A DNA stretch of 21,443 nucleotides from an uncultured beta proteobacterium. GTDB lineage: Bacteria; Pseudomonadota; Gammaproteobacteria; Burkholderiales; Burkholderiaceae_C. The DNA lies in the NCBI GenBank assembly GCA_903920405.1, contig CAIXMC010000086.1, positions 1-21,443 of the forward strand, given 5' to 3'. Both the position numbers and the translations under genes were made by a program. The notes beneath the pieces were generated by a model, which was not told where the DNA came from, did not search any database, and was given only the letters and a program-made list of their open reading frames with translations. Below are positions 16,576-21,443 of the stretch, in pieces; position 1 is the first letter of the stretch, and each line of letters starts with the position of its first letter.

Positions 16576-16734
16576 GGATATGGTCAACAATAAGTTCCGC
16601 ATTTGGCCGTTAGAGTGGGGATGCAATGCTAGGCACAAATCGTGCGGTGTGGCCCAGCCACATAAGCGATTTGTAACGACGCAGTGCGCCCAAATCTGAC
16701 GAGCCAAATGCGGAACTTATTGTTGACCATATCC
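16576..16734. mobile_element. 159-bp MITE-like element with perfect 32-bp terminal inverted repeats
   Basis: The left end (16576-16607, GGATATGGTCAACAA...ATTTGGC) is the exact reverse complement of the right end (16703-16734). The inner 95 bp continue the pairing imperfectly (CGTTAGA with TCTGACG; ACAAATCG with CGATTTGT), so the whole element can fold into one long hairpin. TTA stands directly outside both ends (16573-16575 and 16735-16737), consistent with a 3-bp target duplication. It has no ORF, so it would need a transposase elsewhere. A TNA-type 3-bp duplication is known from some IS5-family elements, but the family assignment is not proven. It fills the gap between the GH16 gene and the nuclease gene. 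Confidence 0.8.
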
Positions 16735-16789
16735 TTACATCATTTGGGGTGCATTGCATTGTTGTGGACCACATCCAAAGCAATCTGTT

Positions 16790-17275
16790 TTATCGTCGAA
16801 AAAAACAACTGCCGTGGCGTTTGCGAAAGTCGCTGGGCAATTCAGGGTTGGGCTGCGCAAAAATACCCAGCCTTTTTGCTCTGGCTTGTGTTTCTTGCAC
16901 CGCATACGCGCCAATTTTGCCGTGCCAACGGCCGGCCCATGCCTGCCCCTCTTGCACCATTTGGGCATTCACGTTTTGTCCATCCGCATGAACCTGAGCC
17001 AAATCACGACCATAAATGTCCTGAAATTTAACGGTCACACGCAATCGACGACCCTGCACCCATTGCCGCAAGGCCTCTCTTGAGGCCACGCCACCTGATT
17101 GACACAACTCAGGGGCATCCATGTCCAGAAGGCGCAACTTGCGAGTGCTTTGCGATTTATCCTGGCGCACCCACAGCGTGTCACCATCGCCCACACGGGT
17201 AGCCCACGCAAAATAGGTGTCAGCAATAACCCACCCGGGCCAACACACGTAAAAATACAGCACCCAACGCCCCAT
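16790..17275 (-). CDS. Secreted thermonuclease-like (SNase) protein
   Basis: The 161-residue product shows the staphylococcal nuclease fold: VGDGDTLWV, KLRLLDMDAPEL (R48, D53, E56), YGRDLAQVHADGQNVNAQMVQEGQAWA (R90). The three catalytic positions (Arg, Glu, Arg) of the model enzyme are present. These enzymes cut DNA or RNA with calcium. The N-terminus MGRWVLYFYVCWPGWVIA looks like a signal peptide, so periplasmic or extracellular action is likely. The start at 17275 gives the shortest sensible signal; 17308 and 17371 are alternatives in frame and none has a good ribosome binding site. It is divergent from the GGDEF gene. Confidence 0.85.
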   Translation of the reverse strand: MGRWVLYFYVCWPGWVIADTYFAWATRVGDGDTLWVRQDKSQSTRKLRLLDMDAPELCQSGGVASREALRQWVQGRRLRVTVKFQDIYGRDLAQVHADGQNVNAQMVQEGQAWAGRWHGKIGAYAVQETQARAKRLGIFAQPNPELPSDFRKRHGSCFFRR

Positions 17276-17407
17276 TTTTCCAAACTGGTTTAATAACAAG
17301 TGATTCATGGCGTGATCATAGTGGGTAAATAAGACAGCAAAATGCCCATTTGATTGCAGCATCATTTTCAAAATGAACCTGTTAGACTCATTGAATCAAA
17401 TTTCTCC

Positions 17408-18193
17408 ATGGTCGCTATTGCACTGCCCCCAATGATTGATTTACACCAATTGCGCCTTGATGACGCGCTGGCGTTGCTCAAGCATGGCACTTGTACGCTA
17501 CCTTCTGCGTCTGAAAACCCCCACGTTTACCTTCAGTCGGTCATTGACGGGCTGTGCGAGTTGTCCTTGAAAGACCCCTTGACGGGCTTGGCCAACCGTC
17601 GCTGTTTTCAAGATACATTGTCCCGCGCCATCGAATCCATCACCCGATCCGGTGAGCCTGCCCTTTTACTCATGCTTGACATTGACCGTTTCAAGTCTGT
17701 CAATGACACTTATGGTCACCCTGTGGGCGATGTGGTCTTGCGTGAGGTCGCCCACACACTTTCCAAATGTGTGCGCCCCATGGATGCCGTAGCACGTTTT
17801 GGCGGTGAAGAGTTTGTCATCATTTTGCCAAGTTGCCATGGACATTATGGCCAGCAAGTAGCCGAACGTATCCGAGAGTCCATTGCAACCATGAACATCA
17901 CACTGGGCGGCGGCAGCATGCTGAAAACCACCATCAGCATTGGAGGTGCTTTTGCACCACGCTGGGTTCGATCAACACCCGAGCTTTGGTTGGCCCGTGC
18001 AGATGTTGAGTTGTATCGCGCCAAGTCTGAAGGCCGCAACCGTGTTTGCATTGAACATCAACCCCTGTTGTCAGTCAGTGCTGAAGAAAAAAGTTTATTG
18101 TTTGGAACACTCACGCTGGGTGATCCTGTTTGGTTGAACAGCATGGCAACAGATTCTTCAAGCACGTTATCAGGTTATCAGGTAGCGCAATGA
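17408..18193 (+). CDS. GGDEF-domain diguanylate cyclase
   Basis: The 261-residue product makes cyclic di-GMP from two GTP. The GGDEF domain begins at DPLTGLANRR (about residue 56) and contains LDIDRFKSVNDTYGHPVGD, the active site RFGGEEF (GGEEF at 132-136) and the inhibitory site RPMD (123-126) exactly five residues before it, so feedback inhibition by product is expected. The first about 50 residues hold no recognisable sensor or membrane segment, so it is probably soluble. The start is uncertain: ATG 17408, ATG 17432 (overlapped by a 20-codon frame from 17373) or TTG 17354. It is followed after 14 bp by a MinD/FlhG-like ATPase, probably in one operon. Confidence 0.92.
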   Translation: MVAIALPPMIDLHQLRLDDALALLKHGTCTLPSASENPHVYLQSVIDGLCELSLKDPLTGLANRRCFQDTLSRAIESITRSGEPALLLMLDIDRFKSVNDTYGHPVGDVVLREVAHTLSKCVRPMDAVARFGGEEFVIILPSCHGHYGQQVAERIRESIATMNITLGGGSMLKTTISIGGAFAPRWVRSTPELWLARADVELYRAKSEGRNRVCIEHQPLLSVSAEEKSLLFGTLTLGDPVWLNSMATDSSSTLSGYQVAQ

Positions 18194-18207
18194 CAAGAGT
18201 AAATTAA

Positions 18208-19044
18208 ATGAGCGATATCCTGACCTCCACGCCACGAGCACCTGCCGTGCCTGCCGTCCCCCTTAAACCTTTGGGCAAGGTGGTTGCTGTGACCAGCGGC
18301 AAGGGTGGCGTGGGCAAAACCTTTGTCTCTGCCAATCTGGCGGCATCTTTGGCCAAACGTGGCCAAAAAATCCTGGTGCTTGATGCTGATTTGGGGTTGG
18401 CCAATCTTGATGTCGTGCTGAACCTTTACCCCAAAATTACCTTGCACGATGTCTTTACCGGCAAATCCAAGCTCGAAGAAGCCATTGTTCGCGCCCCGGG
18501 TGGTTTTTCGGTACTGCTGGCAGGTTCGGGCATGGTTGAATACTCGCGTTTGACCCCCAATGTGCGTGAAGATTTTCTGCGCATTATTTCAAGTTTGCTT
18601 CCCCACTACGACATTGTGTTGCTTGACACCGGTGCTGGCATTTCTGATGTGGTGTTGTTTGCAGTCTCGCTGGCCTCTGAGGTTATTGTGGTGGCCACCC
18701 CAGAGCCTACGTCTTTGACCGACGCTTACGCCACCATCAAGGTTTTGGTGGGTGAGCAGCAGCGCCGCGTCATTCGCATGGTGATTAACCAAACCAACCG
18801 CATGGGAGATGGTCGTGCCATCACCACACAGTTGCAACAGGTGTTGGACCGGTTTGTGATCTCAAAACCTGGTGAAAAAGTGCGATTGGTTCACATGGGC
18901 GACATTCCGTCGGACTTGTCGGTGCGCCAGGCCATCATGAAACGCCAGTTGCTCATTCAGTCCATGCCCGGCTGCCCAGCAGCGTTGGCCCTTGCTCAAC
19001 TGGCAGCCAAATTGCAAGAGTCGCTCATCACCCAGCCCAGATAG
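18208..19044 (+). CDS. MinD/FlhG-like P-loop ATPase
   Basis: The 278-residue product is a deviant Walker A ATPase: SGKGGVGKT (about 30-38), LVLDADLGLANLDVVLNLYP (D59, D61) and LLDTGAGISD, VVATPEPTSLTDAYATIKVL. The GLANLD..L.L.P..TLHDVFTGK stretch fits the FlhG/YlxH branch better than MinD proper. The usual FlhG N-terminal DQAxxLR motif that stimulates FlhF is absent; an Ala/Pro-rich tail is there instead, and no flhF or flagellar gene is in the window. There is no clear C-terminal amphipathic MinD helix. The partner and process are unknown; polar placement of a surface machine, linked to the adjacent c-di-GMP enzyme, is inference. GAG 8 nt before the ATG may serve as ribosome binding site. 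Confidence 0.87.
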   Translation: MSDILTSTPRAPAVPAVPLKPLGKVVAVTSGKGGVGKTFVSANLAASLAKRGQKILVLDADLGLANLDVVLNLYPKITLHDVFTGKSKLEEAIVRAPGGFSVLLAGSGMVEYSRLTPNVREDFLRIISSLLPHYDIVLLDTGAGISDVVLFAVSLASEVIVVATPEPTSLTDAYATIKVLVGEQQRRVIRMVINQTNRMGDGRAITTQLQQVLDRFVISKPGEKVRLVHMGDIPSDLSVRQAIMKRQLLIQSMPGCPAALALAQLAAKLQESLITQPR

Positions 19045-19104
19045 ACATGTGAATCAGTGTGCAATGAACCTGCCGTCAAGTCACTCAGATGCACACCAAA
19101 ATAG

Positions 19105-19139
19105 CCTGTAACGCCCGTCCCTCTTGCGTAGTTAGCTAT
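19105..19139 (+). repeat. Dispersed 35-bp repeat, copy B
   Basis: Same sequence family as 9500-9534: an identical 16-bp core CCTGTAACGCCCGTCC, then TGCGTA and TAGCTAT at the same spacing. It lies in the 167-bp gap between the convergent ATPase and lpxC genes; no clear terminator hairpin with T-run was found in that gap. Function unknown. Confidence 0.6.
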
Positions 19140-19211
19140 GAAATTTATATCATGTTGTTGTCAGCCACTGTGAGCAGCCCATGTTTCTCAAGCCACCCAC
19201 TTGAATGCTTT

Positions 19212-20135
19212 CTACCAAGCCCGTGCCAATGACGCAAAGCCGGCAGGTGCAAGTTTTTCGTCGTCAAAAGTCACCACGTCCCAAGCCTCTTGGCGTTCCA
19301 GTAATTCGCGCAGCAACAGGTTGTTGAGCGCATGGCCTGAGCGAAAGGCACTGTAGTCAGCCAACAAAGGCTTGCCCAACAAATACAAATCGCCCATGGC
19401 ATCGAGAATTTTGTGCTTGACAAACTCATCGTTATAACGCAGACCACCCGCATTAAGCACTTTATAGTCGTCCATCACAATGGCATTGTCCATGCCGCCC
19501 CCCAACGCCAGACCGTTGGCGCGCATCAATTCCACATCTTTAGTAAACCCAAACGTGCGGGCGCGGGCAATGTCTTTGGAATAGGAGCCTGTACTCATGT
19601 CAAACGACACACGCTGCCCCGTCACATCCACAACGGGATGACTGAAATCAATTTCAAAGCTGAGTCTGTAGCCGTGGTAGGGCGACAGGCGTGCCCATTT
19701 TTCAGAATCACCCTGCCCCTGATGCACCTCCACAGGTTCAAGCAACCTGACAAAACGACGCGGTGCATTTTGAAGTTCAATGCCTGCGCTTTGCAGTAGA
19801 AACACAAACGAAGCTGCCGAGCCATCCAGAATGGGCAATTCTTGTGCTGTGACATCAACATACAGGTTATCAATGCCTAAACCAGCGCAGGCAGACATCA
19901 GGTGCTCTACCGTATGAACCTTGACGTTGCCTTTGGAAAGGGTAGATGCCATGCACGTATCGGTCACGGCTAGAGCCGAGACTGCAATATCCACAGGATC
20001 GGGCAAATCGACGCGACGAAACACAATGCCGGTATCTGGCTGCGCCGGTCGCAAGGTCATTTCAACCCGCTGTCCACTGTGCAGGCCAACGCTCACTGCG
20101 CGTGTCAAGGATTTAAGGGTTCTTTGTTGAAGCAC
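19212..20135 (-). CDS. lpxC: UDP-3-O-acyl-N-acetylglucosamine deacetylase
   Basis: The 307-residue product performs the committed step of lipid A synthesis, zinc-dependent deacetylation, in the cytosol. It shows the zinc ligands H78 (HTVEHLMSA, with base E77), H241 and D245 ([12 protein letters not shown]) and the active-site H268 (SGHALNN), plus ARTFGF. Its length is normal. It starts with GTG at 20135; an in-frame TAA lies 12 bp upstream, so no longer start is possible. No strong ribosome binding site is visible. It follows pdxA by 42 bp on the same strand. In many betaproteobacteria lpxC sits at the end of the division cluster next to ftsZ; here it does not. Confidence 0.97.
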   Translation of the reverse strand: MLQQRTLKSLTRAVSVGLHSGQRVEMTLRPAQPDTGIVFRRVDLPDPVDIAVSALAVTDTCMASTLSKGNVKVHTVEHLMSACAGLGIDNLYVDVTAQELPILDGSAASFVFLLQSAGIELQNAPRRFVRLLEPVEVHQGQGDSEKWARLSPYHGYRLSFEIDFSHPVVDVTGQRVSFDMSTGSYSKDIARARTFGFTKDVELMRANGLALGGGMDNAIVMDDYKVLNAGGLRYNDEFVKHKILDAMGDLYLLGKPLLADYSAFRSGHALNNLLLRELLERQEAWDVVTFDDEKLAPAGFASLARAW

Positions 20136-20177
20136 GTGGAGATTTTACTGATGCACTGCAGGGTCATTTGGGCTGAA

Positions 20178-21260
20178 TCAGCTCCTTTGCAGGCTCATAT
20201 TGGAAAATACTCGTGCCATACGAATGGCTTCAACAAGGCTGGAGGCATCGGCCCGTCCGGTGCCGGCAATGTCAAATGCGGTGCCATGATCAGGGCTGGT
20301 GCGCACCAAGGGCAAGCCCAAGGTCATGTTTACGCCATTTTCAATACCGAGGTACTTGATTGGAATCAGTCCTTGATCGTGGTACATGGCCAGCACGACA
20401 TCAAATTCGCCGGGGGTTGAATTTTTTGAACGGGCACGCATAAAAACGGTATCAGGCGCAAAAGGGCCGCTGACTCGCACACCACTCTGGCGGGCAGCTT
20501 CAATGGCAGGGGCGATGATGTCAGTTTCTTCTGACCCAAACAAGCCGTTTTCGCCAGCATGGGGGTTTAATCCGGCCACACCAATGCGGGGATCATGGCC
20601 AATAAGTGCTTGCAAGGACTGGTGGGTGATGAGAATCGTTTGCAGCAGATTGTCAAAAGTAACGGATGCCAGTGCTTCATGCAAAGACAGATGAATGCTG
20701 AGCAACACCACGCGCAATTCATTATTGACCAGCATCATTCGCACGGGCAATTGTGAAACAGGAAGTTTCAGATGGGCAGCAGCCAATGCTTGCAACAGCT
20801 CGGTGTGCCCGTGAAAAGCAGAATAGGGTTCACCTGCCAGTGCCAGCGCAGCTTTGTTCAAGGGTGCAGTGACGATAGCTGCGACCTCGCCATGCAGCGC
20901 AGCATGGGTAGCCCACACCACACAATCGCCTGCAAAACGGCCGGCATGGGCGCTCAGACACCCCAAAGGCGCGGGCACGTTTGCATAAGCTGTAGAAGAT
21001 GACTGAACCTGCCACACAGGCACACATCGCGGTGGGCATGTCCAGACTGTTGAGAGATGCGCAAGTTCTGCCACCGAAAGCGGTAGGGATGCGCCAGAGA
21101 CAATGCCAGTTGCTCGCTGCAAAGTCGCCACATCGCCCGCCACAAAGCAGCCGCGCATCACGTCCGAATGGTCACGAAAAGCCTTGACAATGATTTCGGG
21201 GCCGATGCCAGCAGCATCTCCCTGGGTGATGGCTATAGGCAATGATGAGTAAGTGGGCAT
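20178..21260 (-). CDS. pdxA: 4-hydroxythreonine-4-phosphate dehydrogenase
   Basis: The 360-residue product oxidises 4-phosphohydroxy-L-threonine with NAD in pyridoxal phosphate synthesis, in the cytosol as a dimer. Motifs: ITQGDAAGIGPEI, AAIVTAPLNKAAL, FHGHTE, the metal-site histidines H190 (SIHLSL), H234 (LNPHAGENG) and H294 (MYHDQGLIP), and VRTSPDHGTAFDIAGTG. It is slightly longer than the about 330 residues usual, mainly through an insert near residues 65-95. The start at 21260 was chosen because the catalytic N-terminus follows at once; an AAG is the only weak ribosome binding site. It is upstream of lpxC in a probable operon. The usual neighbours surA and ksgA are not seen; ksgA is not downstream. 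Confidence 0.96.
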   Translation of the reverse strand: MPTYSSLPIAITQGDAAGIGPEIIVKAFRDHSDVMRGCFVAGDVATLQRATGIVSGASLPLSVAELAHLSTVWTCPPRCVPVWQVQSSSTAYANVPAPLGCLSAHAGRFAGDCVVWATHAALHGEVAAIVTAPLNKAALALAGEPYSAFHGHTELLQALAAAHLKLPVSQLPVRMMLVNNELRVVLLSIHLSLHEALASVTFDNLLQTILITHQSLQALIGHDPRIGVAGLNPHAGENGLFGSEETDIIAPAIEAARQSGVRVSGPFAPDTVFMRARSKNSTPGEFDVVLAMYHDQGLIPIKYLGIENGVNMTLGLPLVRTSPDHGTAFDIAGTGRADASSLVEAIRMARVFSNMSLQRS

Positions 21261-21369
21261 ATGCGCTTATGGTGGATGGTCGATGAACTGATTGATTCTA
21301 AAAATTTCGACCTGTACGATTCAAAAATGCAATTCTGTGCGAGTAGTTTTCGCAAAATTCGGTTTCGGC

Positions 21370-21443
21370 ATGTTTAATCAGGTTGCCAAGCAACTGAAAA
21401 ATCGTATTTTGGAGTTGAAAGCCATCGATTTCAGGTTAAAGTG
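21370..21443 (+). CDS. Possible start of a plus-strand gene (partial)
   Basis: ATG at 21370 opens a frame that stays open to the window end (24 codons, MFNQVAKQLKNRILELKAID...). The peptide is a basic amphipathic helix, which could be a membrane- or partner-binding N-terminus. There is no clear ribosome binding site, and the frame is too short to name a family. It would be divergent from pdxA, with the shared promoter region at 21261-21369. Confidence 0.35.
   Translation, partial: MFNQVAKQLKNRILELKAIDFRLK

Noticed and set aside
16558-16740. Possible integron attC site because of GTTAGAC and a long hairpin
   Set aside because: No matching RYYYAAC partner; perfect 32-bp ends and TTA on both sides fit a MITE-like insertion better.
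21261-21377. 38-codon plus-strand frame directly abutting the pdxA start
   Set aside because: Falls in the pdxA upstream region, has no ribosome binding site and no recognisable product.

Overview
The window looks like a chromosomal segment of a Gram-negative bacterium, most likely a betaproteobacterium. The support is lpxC (lipid A), pdxA, an outer-membrane barrel protein ending in phenylalanine, OM-type lipoprotein signals and roughly balanced base composition. That assignment is inference; no rRNA or other strict marker is present.

Layout. (1) Positions 1-3201, minus strand: the N-terminal 1067 codons of a giant cadherin/VCBS-repeat surface adhesin that runs off the left edge, preceded by a hairpin-rich leader. 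(2) 3496-8336, plus strand: a small 58-codon ORF overlaps by ATGA a 1316-residue protein with three GT-B-like glycosyltransferase modules, followed by an AT-rich GT32-like glycosyltransferase. (3) 8295-9311, minus strand: GDP-L-fucose synthase, overlapping the GT32 gene tail to tail. (4) 9745-16372: a divergent beta-1,3-glucan locus. One arm (minus) has an outer-membrane porin and a GH17-like lipoprotein glucanase; the other (plus) has a GH81 endo-beta-1,3-glucanase translationally coupled to a GH16 laminarinase-like enzyme. (5) 16373-16789: a gene-free stretch holding a 159-bp MITE-like element with perfect 32-bp terminal inverted repeats and a second, weaker inverted repeat. (6) 16790-19044: a secreted thermonuclease-like protein, and divergently a GGDEF diguanylate cyclase followed 14 bp later by a MinD/FlhG-like ATPase. 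(7) 19212-21260, minus strand: pdxA then lpxC, 42 bp apart. (8) The right edge may hold the start of another plus-strand gene.

How it may work together. Adhesin, glycosyltransferases and fucose synthase fit a cell-surface / extracellular matrix block. The glucan block has extracellular cleavage (GH81, GH16, GH17) and an outer-membrane pore for the products, without SusC/SusD, a regulator or an inner-membrane transporter in view. It could serve feeding on laminarin-type glucan or remodelling of a self-made glucan. A 35-bp degenerate sequence occurs twice, in direct orientation, about 9.6 kb apart, on either side of the glucan/nuclease/GGDEF block.
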